A DNA stretch of 64,000 bases from Buddleja alternifolia (lineage: Eukaryota > Streptophyta > Magnoliopsida > Lamiales > Scrophulariaceae): contig CM033393.1 of NCBI GenBank assembly GCA_019426215.1, positions 24,926,591 through 24,990,590 on the forward strand, read 5' to 3'. Under the pieces are notes generated by a model. That model had not been told where the DNA came from and did no database searches. It worked only from the letters and a program-made list of their open reading frames with translations. The translations under genes and the position numbers were made by a program. Within the stretch, counting starts at the first letter, position 1, and the number at the start of each line of letters is the position of its first letter. Positions 37,701 to 48,144 of this stretch are shown in pieces.

Positions 37701-40700
37701 CATGTTGATACGAGAACGTTTGCATGTGTGAGAATTAGAATATTAATTATTATAATATGTAATAGTAGCTGAAATTGAAATTTTGGGGTATTATATATAA
37801 CTAATTAACTTCGATAAGGCGCGCGCCGCGCCGTGCGCCTTGCGCCATGGGACCCTATGCGCCACGCCGCGCTATTCGCCATTAACAACTATGGTCTGGA
37901 TAAAGGTATATGAGATATTAAGATGTCTCCTTTTTTCAGTGGTCTATGGGTCCCAAATTACTGGAGTGTTAATCAAGTTTCACTCTGAACCCCTTTTGTT
38001 GTGGAATGGATTTAAATTAGTATTTATCAGCTACCCCTGTGCAAAAGCTCAAACTCACATGGGCTGTAAGGTGACCAGTATCACACCGGATCTATGGTTT
38101 TATGTTGGTGAATCTGTATAAAATTGTATTATTTGTCATTTAAAGGTCACCTTGTAAAATATCACCTGAATGATAAAGAATGTGTAGACTTTATTTTTTT
38201 GTGCTGAATTTATTTTACTTGAACATATGCATGCTCGGAAATATTAGGCCTTACTTTTAGCCCTCTCAATTGTTTTGGATGATAATAAGTTCATGTTGGT
38301 TTACGGCCAATGCTACTCCATCGACTCAGTCTAAATGTCAAATTTGCATTTTATATAGATGCTTGTTATGTGAATTTAAATGTCTGGCAGCAGTTCTGCC
38401 TCTCCACTCTCTTTGTTCTTGATTTCCTGTTTATCCGTTCATTTATGTATTAAGTTAAGAACCGTCGGCTCATAAGTATTGCAAATTGACCACTTCTTGG
38501 ATATGACTTTCGTATTAGGTTATTAGAACGTTCGCTGGTTTGCTAAACCTGACTATTGTTGGATGGAGTCAGAGGTTTGTGATAAAATTGGGTGAAGTAG
38601 GAAAAGCAGGGTATGGTTTGTGTTTCGTGAATGAAATATATCAGGTTCTTATGCTCGAGGGAAGAATTTTGTATACAGAAAAGCGTATGTGGTCCTGACT
38701 GATTGAGTGGATGAAATATTTTCTATGTGAATTCTGGATCATAGTTTGATATGTGTTTGCAATGAAATTCTAAAAGATGCCATCTGTATCATTTTTAGGA
38801 GAGGAGACTGGCTAATTATGGTAACAGTCTGTTTATGCAGTTTTTAGCTTCCAGTATATTATCAGCAGTATATCTTTGATCTGTGAAACGCGTTAATATA
38901 GGTTCGGAGACTTGCATGAAATTTGAACGAGCCTGCCCTTTTGTTTGGCAACTGATGCGGAGACCCTAGGGAAATCAACATTTCAACTGTTCTTATTCTT
39001 TTGCTGTTAATCTGATACAAATGAAGCTATTGCCCTTCAGGAGCTATGATGACTATTTTTTTTTGTAAATTTGTATCTTTCTTGACTCCACTTTTCTTTA
39101 CAGCTGAACGGTATATTAATAAAGGTGACTTAGTAAAAGTGACAGTTTGTGCTGATGCATAATGCCTAATCATTTTGCAAGTTCCAACTCTTATATAATT
39201 AATAAGAAGGCGGCTGCAAAGTATTCCGCTATGTGTTACCATAGAAGTGTTATCTAAATATTGCCTTACTATATGTTGCTTGATATGCAGCAATAACTAC
39301 TACACCGGAAAAGTTGGAGGAGGAGTTGAGGACCGAGTTATCTGATTCACAAACACAAGCTGCATTTGAGGTCAATTTCTTCGTCCTCTTATGTGTGCGT
39401 GTGTGTGCGCGATTGTGCATGTATAATATATATACATGTATCCCGAAAAGTATTTATATATGGTATGTAATTATGTATGATTGAGATTTAACAAAGAAGA
39501 GGAGGATGAGAAAAGGAAAAGAAATTGTGAGTTTTAATTGAAGGGTATTTTTATCCATAGAGAAATCTTGGTTGGGTTATCTGTCCTTTTCTTTTGCCAT
39601 TTCCAGAGGGGTAATAGGGACATTACATGCCTTCCGGCTGTTTTTGCGATTATCAGTCTGACAAGGGGGTGGGTGACTGGAGATGTGTTGGTATTTCCCC
39701 AACATCGGGAATAATGGGTAATTATGTAGTTAGTGAGAGATTGTGCATGTAATTATCCCTAATTTTCCTGTCATGTATCCAACAGCTTAAGTTTTGGAGG
39801 TCCACATCATGCTGTTTACTGCAGCAAAAGGGGCTAGAGGGTAAAAGCTGAGAAGTTTCAACCATATGCATCTAGAAGCTGCTAAATAAATTATGCTCAC
39901 ATTATTTTCTTGTGTATATGGTTGTGACAGTTTGAATAATGGACCATATTGTTCTTGACTCTGCATCTGTTAAAGAAAGAGTTCGAGAAGAAACTTCATC
40001 AAGTGTTATCTACTGTGAATTGCCATGATTTACAGATGTGAACTAAACATTATTTTTTTCTGGCAAAATCATCAAATGCTTGGGGGCTGACATCTATAGA
40101 TTATTCAATTTCAATAGATGTTGGGTCCCAAATTCTATTCTATTTATGTCCTTGCTAGCCATAAAATGAAAACAATGATTAAATTGATCTCATTATATGT
40201 TAGATGATTCTGTTATCTACGCTCTCTAACCAGTAATTTATTAACCAGGTTGGAAATGGTGGGACTGGTTTCATCTGGTCAGTCAGTGAGGGAGGGCATG
40301 AAGAAGAATGGAGGCATTCGGTAGCACCAATAACAGCAGATAGACTTGCAGAAATTATAAACAATGCAATTGATGAACTGGAGATATCAAATGAAGATGG
40401 CAATATTCTTCCACCTTCAGGAGAGTTGGGACCTGATTCTATTGATGATTCTGATGATGATGTCAGAGATGACACTGTCCACTTTGAGAAAGAGGTCCAT
40501 GCTTATGATTATGCTTATGGTACTTGAATGGCATTTAAATTCTAATCTCATCTGTGTTTATAACTTTTTTTGGCAGGTTGAAGCGACTTTCCTAAGGGCT
40601 GTACATGAAAATGTCAAAGAAGATCACGTAATTTTAGAAGTAAACTCACTGCGGTATGACGTAACAGTTGTTTCCCAGCCTTTTTAATTTAGATTCACTA

Positions 40701-43700
40701 TTTTGGGTTTGTGATGGTGAATTGCGCATGTATGTGCTAAAAACAAAGATAACTATTCCTGAAAACACGAGCACAGGATGGTATGAAGATAACTAAGTCG
40801 GGAGGTACTTGGAATGCTAATCTTTATACTCAACTGATTGAATGTCATTACAGCTTAATAATACTCATTTATCTCCCGTGTAACGTTTTCAAGATATTCT
40901 TCTATTCTTTTCACAAGCTCCCTTGGTATTCTCTTCATGGTACATGGTTATTTTTCCAAATTAAACCCGGATTCCTTCGCATTTGACCTCTTTTAGTACC
41001 TTTTGGTTTTCTTTAGTTACAATATGCAAAACTACTTGTCGCTGATCAGAGATGGTGATCTCAGATGAACATGTTCTCACCTCTACCTACCTTATTCCTT
41101 TTCCTTTCTTTTTCTGAAGGTCTACGTAACACCACTAATTTCCTTTCCAGCAGTGCTACGATGGATATGCCTTGATAGAGTTTATCTAATGTAGTCCCTG
41201 ATTATTCTGTGTGGAATATCCTATAATTTTAAATGCTCATATCCCTGATAATATTGTGTAGCATATCCTATAATCTCAATCCTCATCTCCTTTATGCCTC
41301 AGGTTGTCATACAATCTGACTACTACTGATTGTGCTGGTGCATTGTTCTATGCGATGATGAAATTGGCATTGGATACTGCGCATAGTTCACCTGGTAAGC
41401 TTTCCCTCAGTCTAGTCAATCTTTCCTTGCATTTCACATTTGTTAGCTGGGAGACTTTTGCTCTTACGCCGGAAATCGTCTTTGAAACCAAACTACTTTT
41501 GCAGTCTGAGCATAAAGGTTCTTATCACGTGTTCCAATTTGTACCATGTTGTAATAACCGTAATATTAGTTCACCATAGAGGGCTAGATTTCCACATCTT
41601 AAACATTAATGAGAATTAAATCTCTGTATAGACTAGCCGTTTCAGTGAGAATTGTCTTTGTATTTCGAGGCTGGCCAAATCTTTATCTAATAGTTGTTGA
41701 ACTTAAAGCTAAGGGCCTTTTGATGGTTGAGAATTGCTATAAGTCGCTGTGAGCAAACAATGATTTGTTCCAAGGTTAAGTATTAAAGCATTAGTTACAC
41801 TTTTCAATGAACATCATGACTGAAATGCTAGGACCGATTTCCGCTCTCTGCCCGTTTGAAATGTGAAACAAAAATGAATAATACAGAAGGCTATGTCGCT
41901 TGTCGTCATGAATGTGCATGTATACTCTCTTTCAGGCATGTTGTTTCCTTTCTTTCATGTTCGACAGAGATTTGGCCTGCTTCAATGTTTGGGTGGGACT
42001 TGCTGCTTTGAATTTGCGTGCAAACAAGTTCTCAATGACTTCTGTCCAATTACATTCTTTGAATTGAAAAACTGTAGGAAAGCGTTGCAATATTATATGT
42101 TATGGTAGTTGCATTACACTGCATCCTGTATTTCGAAGTAGACCTTTTTTGGTTATTTTTGGAAAAAAAGAAATTGAGTAGAAAATATGTTGTACACACG
42201 TCAAATATATGAAAGTTGCTTGCCCATGGGGGTAAACTTTTCATGCAATGCTTAGTGAAGGCGTAAAAAATTCTTACATACAACCTCTGTGGAGCACAAA
42301 GATAACTGAGATGCTGCCATAGTTGCCACCGTCAGTCACCACCCATGCAACCATGGTTACACGTTTCTCTTTGTCACCGTCCTGCTCTGTGAACATATTC
42401 GCCTCCATCGTCATTGCCATATAGTTTCAGTCTGCAATCCCTAGTTATTATTCCATCTTCCTTGTGGTCACCCTCTATCTAAATCGTTAAAAGACATAAT
42501 TTTTTGCTGCCGTATGTTGTCGTCGCTATACATCGTGTTCCCTTCATCTTTAGATTTGTGTTGTTAGTTTGACGTTTACTTTGTGGTCATTTTTGTCACT
42601 CCTCGGACCCACGAGCCCGCTGGACCAGAGAAGTTCCATCAAACCCACTAAGTGTAACTTGAGTTGGGCATTTGAACCACGACCCAAAATGGATATCCAT
42701 TGTTACACTTGAATCCTAGGGTTCTCTTTATAAACTATTTCCATTTCCCATTTTTATCCCATGTGGGATGTTACATTCACCCCCTCTTCGGGAAGCGATG
42801 TCCTTGTCGCGGCGCGACTCAGTCCAAGATTCGTCACTAGGTGTTAGGACTCTAGCGGTGGCTCCACGCGCGTAGCACTTTGCGCCGCATCCTCGAGAGG
42901 TGGCTCCCGCAACGTGTAGCACTTAGCTCCCGAAATTCCGGATGGTGGAGGGCTCTGATACCATTTGTCACGCCCCGGGCCACGAGCCCGTTGGACCAGA
43001 GAAATCCCATCGAACCCACTGAGCGTAACCTTGAGTTGGGCATTTGAACCATGGCCCAAAATGGATATCCATTGTTACACTTGAACCTAAGGTTCTCTTT
43101 ATAAACTATTTCATTTTTTCATTTTTATCCGATGTGGGATGTTACGATTTTCTTCATCATTCACCATTTTTGGATTATGTTGCTTTGCCTTCATAGTCTT
43201 CATCACCTGAGTTCCTTCACTGATGTTCTTGTCTTCTGCATCATGTCTCATTTCTGATGTCGTAAGCTACTCCTGGTTCCTTGGTCTTCAATGAGAGGAG
43301 GCCATCATCAATGACTGTTTTGTCATTAAATGAGTAGAAGTTTTGTGTTAGGCGGGCGAGCCTGTCAGTAAGGTCAACCAGGTCAACTCATTTTGGGCAA
43401 TTCACTGAATAGTAAAAGGTTCTTGAATGGTGTTTGGTCACATCCGTTGGATACTGGGATTGTTGCATGTGTGGGGTTGATTTGCATTAGTTTTTGAGCA
43501 ACTTATTTAATATATATGGTGTTGGGTGGATCTGTGTGGATTATTGTTGTATTGATCTTTTTGTAGTTTGAGTTATTTTTAATTTTCAACTTAATTATTA
43601 AAAAAGATGAGATGAAAGTTTGTGTGGAGCGATCAGGTTTTTTGCTTATGAGCAGTATGGGTTTGTTGGCCGGTTGAACAATTTTGTTGCTTGTTTTTTT

Positions 43701-46700
43701 TGGGCATTGTTTATGGTCTTATCGTTGTTACCATGAATTGTCAGAATCTGACATTTTCATTTTTGTGGTTACCTCTTATCAACTATGTTGCTTGTAATTC
43801 TGATATCTTTTTGTTGGTCTCTTATTTGTTGCCAGTAGTTGTCGGAAAATTCTAAGGTGGACCGGTAGTGTTGCTCCCTGTCCATTTTACACCACACATT
43901 TAAAATGAGTGGGATGGTTTTCACACCCACCTACCCTATGTAAATCACCCCACCCTAAGTGTTTGTGTGGTGAAAAATGGACCGGGAGCAATACTCCCGG
44001 TCCACCATAGAATTACCCGTAGTTGTCAATAAATCAGGAGTTATTGGTGTTGTAGTTTCATTGTTGTTGTGGTTTTGTCTTTGTTAGCTATCACGTTTCT
44101 ATTTAGGTCAGCTTGGTTTTCTGACATGTCGTGCTTCTTGTTTAATTCTTCAATTGGTTGGTGTGGTTGTCATTGCGATTGGCACGTGGTTGTGTCTGTC
44201 AAGACTGGTTCTTGTCATCGGGGCCCACAATGTAGTACTTGTTAAGACTTAAGACCTGTGTCATCGTCATAAATCAAGTTGGGTCTCGTTGTTAAGAGGT
44301 TGATCTTTTGCTGATAGTTTTCCGTAATTGTCAATTTCCGTGCAAGTTATGTTATAATTATTGAAAATATCTTTTTGTCCAGTGTTCTTAAGTTGATTGG
44401 AATGTTCAGTTCTTTTGTCAAGTGTTGTTGAGTTTGTACCTTGGAGAATAGTGTCTATTTCCTAGGTCGAGGGGCAGTGTAAAGGGTAAGGAGGTATTAT
44501 GGTGTATGGTCCATCTGCTTTGTATAATTACTCACTTAGGGTTGAGTAATGAGTAACATTCACTTGAATTACATAATCACTTTCATAGCCCCTGTTTTGC
44601 TTTCTCCTCATATATCTCCTTGGATTAATGCACTTCCTGGAAATCACCCAACTGTATGTTGTAAATATCTTTTAAAGAATGTACATTTGAAACTTGGCTC
44701 TTGGGTTGTGTAGTCTTTCCCTCTTGATATGCATTATGAAATTTAATTTTTTTTGCAGGTGAACTTGTCAAACACGTTTCCAGCATGATTACGAAGTGGA
44801 ACAAGGTTTTGAAGTATTACCTGCCTAGCATAGATGAGGAGGTTGGTGTATGGGCACCTTGATTTTCTTTGGCAGGACTTATATTATTCCTTTATTAATT
44901 AAATTGTTCCTAATTGTTGCCAAATGGTTTTTCTGTGAGCACAACAGGCCACCAATTAAAGACTTTACACCTAGGATGTACATATATTCCTAAAAATGAT
45001 CCTATGCAGTGTTGTACTCGTATCATAGACATATACTTTGCAAATACCATTGGATACATTTTTGAAGTGTCTGAAATTAAAAAGATAAAAGAAAATTCCG
45101 GATACCGAGTCGGATATGAATTTTGAAGTATCCGGCATGCCGTGGAAATATTTTTTCCCCTTTTGAACATTATACAATACTTTTGGCCTCAAAATGAGGA
45201 AAGAGATGATCTTTTTGGTCTTTTGTTAAAAAGTAAAATTAAACAAACAAAAAACAAATTGAATGAATCAGAAACCCATGTGAAACCCATCTTCTCCACT
45301 TTATCATTGAAATTTTTGGATAAGAAGGTAAATGTAGGTATCATTAATTTGATGTTGTTACTCTGCAATGGAAAATAGTTTGTTGTATAATTTCCTTTCA
45401 AGACTTTTGAACTTATAAACAGTGAATTAGTGATGGGCTTAATATTGCATTTTATTAATGTCAATGAACCTATTTCATCAGGTTTCTTTCTAAATCTTAT
45501 CATGTATGTGTGTATATATATATATATATAATATTATATAATTTTATCCCTGGCCTATCGGGTCCTAGAATTTTGGAAATTCTTGTATCTCCAATTCGTA
45601 CCGTATCGTGTCCATGTCCCTATAGCGTGCATCGTAGCTCTTTACACCATAGCAGGCAGCTCTAATAGGTAGTAGTGTTAACTTTTAGTGTTCTGATTAT
45701 CATCGTGGGCTGTAGTGTTCTGTGTGATATTCTCCATTTTCATTTGTCACAGTTTCCCTCAAGTGCTTATCTTGTACTGTTAAGTTTTTCTGGCTATCAA
45801 TTTGTGCTGCAGTATTATGTGTGATATTGACCATTTTTATCTGCCACAATTTTGCCAAACGCTTATCCTTGTTGTGACATATTAAAATTAAAACAAGGAT
45901 GGTATGACTCAAGTTCTCTGCATTTGTGATTCTACTATTACATAAGTTAAATCTTCAAGTTCCTGTTGCGTTAAAGTGTAATAGTAGGGAAGAAAACACA
46001 TTGGGCTCATAAGTATTCTGCAGCTTAATGATGCCGCGGGTCCTCATATTTTGTTTATTCAGCCAAGGGTATCTTCAGATTGTCTATTTTCAACTTTTTT
46101 GCAAATATGATATTTCTATGCGGATTTTTAACTATGAACATACTGGATATATTCTGCTTCATTAGCAAGTATTATTCTCCTCTTTAATGACAACTACATA
46201 AGTAATTTTGATGGTATTTTAGTAGATATTAAATTATTTCCAAGTAAGTGTTACAATTCGTCTTCTTGAATCATTGCAGATTGAGGTGATTTTGAAATTT
46301 GAAGAAATGTGTTCAGAAAAGTCTACAAAAGAATACTCGACACTATTTGAGCAGGTAAATTATTTGTATTTGATTTGGTTTTCTTTAAATAACATTTAAA
46401 CATTATGAATTGAGACGATGACAAATGACAAATATAGAGTAGGATAGCAAAGATCATATACCTGGGACAAACAGTGCTATAATTATGAGTTGCAAAAATA
46501 TGGAGACACGTGTCATCGTCCTGTTATGTTGTGATCCTTTTTCAGTCTGAGTTGCTGATGAATATCCTTTTCAGATTTTGCATCTTCTTTACGACAAAGA
46601 TATTTTACAAGAAGATGCTATACTGAAGTGGGCATCAGAAAAGGAAGGGGCTGATGAGTCGGATAAATGTTACGTGAAGCAGGCAGAGAAATTCATCCAG

Positions 46701-46831
46701 GTCTGCTACGTTTGTAACAACATATTAATTAATGGTGTGGGTTTGTGTCTATTGTGTGTGAACATAATACATGTTAACTTGTGATGCAGTGGCTGAATGA
46801 GGCATCTGAAGAAGAGAGCGAGGAAGATTAA
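19756..46831 (+). CDS. Translation initiation factor eIF2B subunit epsilon (15 exons)
   Basis: Exons: 19756-19887, 20310-20540, 21660-21974, 25556-25663, 28446-28635, 29440-29702, 30456-30585, 39291-39370, 40249-40494, 40577-40653, 41303-41394, 44759-44841, 46280-46354, 46575-46700, 46790-46831. They total 2190 nt, 729 codons plus TAA, every junction GT-AG and in phase. eIF2B epsilon is the catalytic subunit of the decameric complex that recharges eIF2 with GTP in the cytosol, the step targeted by stress signalling. Residues ~20-325 form the nucleotidyltransferase-like domain ([17 protein letters not shown]). Exon 6 (326-413) holds the hexapeptide beta-helix repeats ([10 protein letters not shown]). 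Exon 9 is a variable acidic linker (D-D-S-D-D-D). From ~566 the W2/HEAT domain follows, ending in an acidic tail (E-E-E-S-E-E-D) that binds eIF2. Introns 3, 4, 7 and 11 are swollen by transposons; introns 1, 2, 5, 6, 8-10, 13 and 14 show none. Confidence 0.95.
22274..23474. mobile_element. Tourist-like (PIF-type) non-autonomous element in intron 3
   Basis: The left end GGCTTTGTTTGTTTCTATTT matches the complement of the right end (GACTGTG, then the same 13 bases) at 20 of 22 positions. TAT flanks both sides (22271-22273 and 23475-23477), a possible 3-bp duplication. The 1201-bp interior is very AT-rich with no gene. A 3-bp duplication and G-rich short ends fit Tourist/PIF, although TAT is not the classical TTA. 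Confidence 0.6.
23849..24650 (-). mobile_element. TRIM-like / non-autonomous Ty1 remnant in intron 3
   Basis: Two direct repeats (about 23849-24053 and 24437-24650) share ~200 bp at roughly 90% identity. The right repeat extends to 24324 and is bordered by a tRNA-iMet primer site (minus strand TGGTATCAGAGCAGG, 24309-24323). The left repeat is bordered by a polypurine tract, minus-strand TTGAGGGGCAG, directly before TGTTAG (24053). The element therefore runs on the minus strand with only ~255 bp inside. The left repeat has lost ~110 bp at its outer end. Confidence 0.75.
24309..24323 (-). promoter_or_regulatory. Primer binding site, tRNA-iMet type
   Basis: TGGTATCAGAGCAGG on the minus strand, directly next to the LTR end. 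The first 12 bases are the standard plant initiator-Met primer site. Confidence 0.85.
25978..26418. mobile_element. hAT-like MITE in intron 4
   Basis: The ends read AGTGGTGCAAACGAGCCGAGC on the left and, on the complement of the right, AGGGGTGGGCATCTAGTCGAG. AAGTAT flanks both sides (25972-25977, 26419-26424). Both ends are packed with GAGCTC/GGCTCG-type motifs, and the 441-bp interior is AT-rich. The flanking repeat is 6 bp rather than the hAT-typical 8, so the superfamily is tentative. Confidence 0.6.
26500..28430 (+). mobile_element. Decayed retroelement remnant in intron 4
   Basis: The end region 28190-28430 shows a polypurine-like ACTTGAGGGTGGTG followed by TTAGAGTTGGG and a TATAAATA, resembling a Ty1-type border. 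It has loose likeness to 26530-26640 and to 44440-44600 in intron 11. A CCCACATCGG motif, common in short plant LTRs, lies at about 27211-27220. No coding domain is readable. The borders are guesses. Confidence 0.35.
32276..32690 (-). repeat. 3' LTR of the Reina-like element
   Basis: Starts TGTTAACACTT and ends TTCGTAACA on the plus strand. It contains a run of degenerate ~20-bp units built on CACTCACAACCCACT. The polyprotein stop codon (32621-32623) lies inside this LTR. Confidence 0.95.
32621..37213 (-). CDS. Gag-Pol polyprotein with chromodomain, uninterrupted
   Basis: From the likely start ATG at 37213 (M-T-N-T-R-S) the frame is open for 1530 codons. Rough residue positions: gag ~60-240; zinc knuckle C-F-R-C-K-Q-P-Y-H ~318-332; protease L-I-D-S-G-A-S-H ~409; reverse transcriptase with F-F-D-D near 746; RNase H with C-D-A-S-G near 895; integrase zinc finger ~1090-1125 and DDE at about 1152, 1217 and 1249; degenerate chromodomain ~1448-1495 (E-V-L-E-W-R, V-K-W-V-G, A-T-W-M). 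Order RT-RNaseH-integrase marks Ty3, and the chromodomain guides integration. The frame is also open upstream into the 5' LTR to an ATG at 37432, but that would put the start in the LTR, so 37213 is preferred. The C-terminal ~23 codons are encoded by the 3' LTR. All catalytic motifs seen appear intact. Confidence 0.95.
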   Translation of the reverse strand: MTNTRSSSDQRMDKLEGTMNEVLGDQVMMKQQLAELTAAITNLTTVVQATLPAAPQPAVSTVPESPHVAESPATATVAAVSVPPPSILLPTFEGSDPLGWLARVNQQFEIQQTSPEQKVPAAMVAMEGGALHWFTWIRQRKPNMGWTEFSQAFMVKFDNRYKGSPFERLSDVRQTGSVEDYVNLFVQLANQVPGLSDDHYMGYFMHGLVYDIRSKLRWLRPVDLETAMELARDIEDDLTISTGGRQFRSFSSTPTRSVNFSKPTTTSAASSFSTLPGATARPPDRSGPTRSTGSGQSTARTPIRRLTQQELLDLRAKGLCFRCKQPYHPLHECPNKQLRALLVEDGDSLDTELIENLETEIEEPFISSEGEVTETASLPLYTLAGFSSPRTLRLRAHVGGRAVAVLIDSGASHNFLSNTLVEALGWTPLATGRFGVQLGDGQRQESEGLCRAVAIQFDTCTVKANCYVFPLGGIDVILGVAWLETLKGGVHLDWQDLTVTFQHGGGQVQLKGDPALCRGQVSLKSLMKMHESECWAIIMKGDDGEGTTESIKGESVGAGVEEIVGRYDDVFGEPKDLPPWRATDHRIELHVAAGPVSVRPYRYGHAQKDEIERLVSDMLLAKVIQPSSSPFSSPVLLVKKKDGSWRFCVDYRELNKVTVPDKYPIPIIQEMLDELAGATIFSKIDLRSGYHQIRVMARDVPKTAFRTHSGHYEFLVMPFGLTNAPATFQSTMNDLFRPFLRKFVLVFFDDILVYSRTEGAHKEQLELVLNILRENQFKANRKKCSFGCTQVEYLGHIISATGVAMDPVKISAVIDWPVPRSVRNVRGFLGLTGYYRRFVRNYGIIARPLTQLLKKEAPTRFEWPKEAGSAFEQLKLALTSAPVLAMPDFTKKFTIECDASGSGIGAVLMQEKRPIAYFSKALADRTLSKSAYERELMGLVLAVEQWRPYLVGRHFTVRTDHSSLRHLLNQRIITPSQQVWVAKLLGYDFEIEYRTGISNKAADALSRREEDSELRVVSGPIWPEITEISAEQQADPFIHGIMEELSKDVTSKPGFHLEQGRLYFKGRLVLAEKSSWIPKLLYEFHDTPTGGHAGAFRTYRRLASSVYWRGMFKQVQDYVANCIVCQKSKYEATSPAGLLQPLPIPEVIWEDISMDFITCLPKSQGFTCVMVVVDRLSKYGHFIALKSPITARTVAEIFVREIVRLHGVPRSIVSDRDPVFISSFWRELFTLQGTKLKFSSAYHPETDGQTEVLNRVLETYLRCFSSEQPRKWVGWLPWAEFSYNSAFQHSTKMTPFEIVYGRAPPALLRFLPGECKVAAVAAVLGGRDEVLRQLKYNLLRAQQKMAHYANKRRRAVEFKVGDCVFLKVRPHRQTSMARIGHNKLAAKFYGPFEILARIGATAYRLKLPDNSRIHPVFHVSQLKRVVGNHPIEGELPPSLEISGTNVFEPEEVLEWRTVQQGPNHIHQALVKWVGQSRDDATWMDTDELVQQFPKISLADKAEFEGEGIVTKQNDVAPIRVYSRRKKKFTS
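32691..32708 (-). promoter_or_regulatory. Polypurine tract of the Reina-like element
   Basis: The minus strand reads TTTGAAGGGGAAGGCAT directly before the 3' LTR. It lies within the coding frame, so the tract also encodes protein. Confidence 0.7.
37231..37248 (-). promoter_or_regulatory. Primer binding site, tRNA-Tyr type
   Basis: The minus strand reads TGGTCCGACCTGCCGGAT three bases after the 5' LTR. Its complement ends GGTCGGACCA, which matches the 3' end of plant cytosolic tRNA-Tyr as I recall it (acceptor 5' side CCGACC). Most chromoviruses use tRNA-iMet instead. Confidence 0.75.
37252..37666 (-). repeat. 5' LTR of the Reina-like element
   Basis: 415 bp, by eye identical to 32276-32690. 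On the minus strand TATATATA near 37366-37373 could be the TATA box. Confidence 0.95.
42594..43146 (-). mobile_element. TRIM element in intron 11
   Basis: Two similar ~181-bp LTRs (42594-42775, 42966-43146) flank ~190 bp. On the minus strand they start with a TGTAACATCCCACAT-like end and finish near GTGACA. The tRNA-iMet primer site TGGTATCAGAGCCC (minus, 42950-42963) lies next to the right LTR, and a G-rich polypurine tract lies next to the left one. ATTTT (42589-42593 and 43147-43151) is the 5-bp target duplication. No coding capacity: a terminal-repeat retrotransposon in miniature. Confidence 0.92.
43152..44600. mobile_element. Decayed repeat sequence in intron 11, related to that in intron 4
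   Basis: GT/TT-rich sequence with no readable domain. Its end, 44455-44600, shows GTCGAGGGGCAG before TGTAAAGGG, a border like a polypurine tract plus LTR, and then phrases shared with 28300-28430 (CTTTGTATAA, GAATTACATAATCACT). The family is unknown. It contains the MITE at 43844-44018. Confidence 0.3.
43844..44018. mobile_element. Mutator-type MITE with 9-bp target duplication
   Basis: GTAGTTGTC at 43835-43843 is repeated exactly at 44019-44027. The ends are long inverted repeats of ~50 bp starting GGAAAATTCTAAGGTGGACC on the left and GGGTAATTCTATGGTGGACC on the complement of the right. The total length is 175 bp, so it is almost all terminal repeat. A 9-bp duplication and long ends starting with G fit Mutator-like elements. 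Confidence 0.9.
45709..45872 (+). repeat. Diverged local duplication in intron 12
   Basis: About 66 bp starting GCTGTAGTGTTCTGTGTGAT (45709-45774) recurs in altered form from 45806 (GCTGCAGTATTATGTGTGAT), with both copies ending near GCTTATC. Identity is roughly 75%. An old local duplication. Confidence 0.6.
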
Positions 46832-47236
46832 GTAATTCTGCAAGACCTCTATGCAAATGCAGCTCTGACAGAAATTGGTATAATTTTCTGAATTCGGATG
46901 GATTTTTGTACAACTCATTTTTCTATAACCATCGATAGTTTAGTTTAATCACTGGCACAAAGTGTGTAACTGTAGCTATATGACACAAATTTTGTTATAC
47001 AGTGAAATAGATGCGCTATTGTTTCCAATCTTCAAGGTTAAGGTGTCATTCCCTGATCTGATCTATTTGCTGTTTTGTATTCTTGTTTTTAATAATGTGT
47101 GGGGGATCAACTCCACCTCCAAAATTTCCTAACTACCGTCAACAATGAGAGTGGGTAGTTTTGGAATTAGAGAAGATAAAAACTGGGTCAAGCTCCAGAA
47201 GCATGAAATTGTCAAAAGGGTGGTTTATTTTCTCAT
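46832..47236 (+). other. 3' UTR and flank of the eIF2B epsilon gene
   Basis: AT-rich sequence after the stop codon. No gene. Confidence 0.5.
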
Positions 47237-47406
47237 ACGTTTCTCTTGTTGTAACTTGTAAGTAGTTCCACTATATTGGTAGAGGTATGATGTATTGTTC
47301 GGCAATAAATGAATCCGAATTACGTTTCTCTTGTTGTAACTTGTAAGTAGTTCCACTATATTGGTAGAGGTATGATGTATTGTTCGGCAATAAATGAATC
47401 CGAATT
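47237..47406 (+). repeat. Exact 85-bp tandem duplication carrying AATAAA
   Basis: Two adjacent identical 85-bp units (47237-47321 and 47322-47406), each starting ACGTTTCTCTTG and containing AATAAATGAATCCG near its end. It lies 405 bp past the eIF2B epsilon stop codon, so it may duplicate the polyadenylation signal. Confidence 0.95.
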
Positions 47407-48136
47407 TTTCTTTGCACTGGCTGAACGAGGAATCAAGTTACTTGATACACGACATAGATTGATCACTAAATAACCTTTGGGAAAAAAAATGTTATTTGAT
47501 CATTATTGGGTAATTTTAAAATTTTGAGGAGAATACTTTATTACATATAGGAAATGCAGATTAAAAAGAAGACGCTAAGGAGGATTTGCTGGATGAGTGT
47601 CAAAGTAGTATAATCTCATTCATAATTCTATCAATTCCCCTTGTCTTGTTTGTTCAAATGTCTTGTATCAAACAGAAATGAGGGTAAAATGTGACAAAAT
47701 ACTGATTATCATTGGTAAAGTTGGAAACTGACAATAAACTGTAACGGAAGTTCGATATACAAAGGACACTTTGTAGAATAAGTTCACTAGAAAATTTAAT
47801 CTACTGCATGTGTGTATTTCTCTCTGAATTTCTTCATTATTGAACATAAAATAAACTTGACCATGTGTAGGCAGGGGTTATATCATAAGGATTTGAGATT
47901 TAGTAGTAGTATAACATCTAGTTAACCCCATCAATATCTGTATCATCTTGAGTTGCTGGCAAAAGTCAGTGTATTGTTTTGGTAATATAGGGTGATGATG
48001 AAGAATAAGGGATTCATATTCATCCCATAATTGATAATTTTCCTATATAATGCATACATGCGAGCCTCATTGATTTTATCAAGATTTTCTTTTTTAAGTC
48101 ATTCCAAATAAAGAAAGCAGTACAATATACTACTAC
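47407..48136. other. Intergenic AT-rich region
   Basis: No gene, repeat or transposon end recognised. Confidence 0.5.
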
Positions 48137-48144
48137 CCCATGAA

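Larger units (their letters stand above)
31834..37893. mobile_element. hAT-like element in intron 7, host of a nested retrotransposon
   Basis: GTCTGGAT at 31826-31833 is repeated exactly at 37894-37901, an 8-bp target duplication. The ends are inverted: CGTAGTTGTAAAAGGCG on the left and CATAGTTGTTAATGGCG on the complement of the right (14 of 17 match). Both ends are dense in GGCGC motifs. Without the nested retrotransposon and its 5-bp duplicate it would be about 664 bp, with no transposase, so it is a non-autonomous hAT. Confidence 0.85.

Noticed and set aside
19756..46831. The idea that the eIF2B epsilon locus is a pseudogene or several genes
   Set aside because: The long gaps and transposons suggested it at first, but all 15 exons join in phase with canonical splice sites and give the usual family length.
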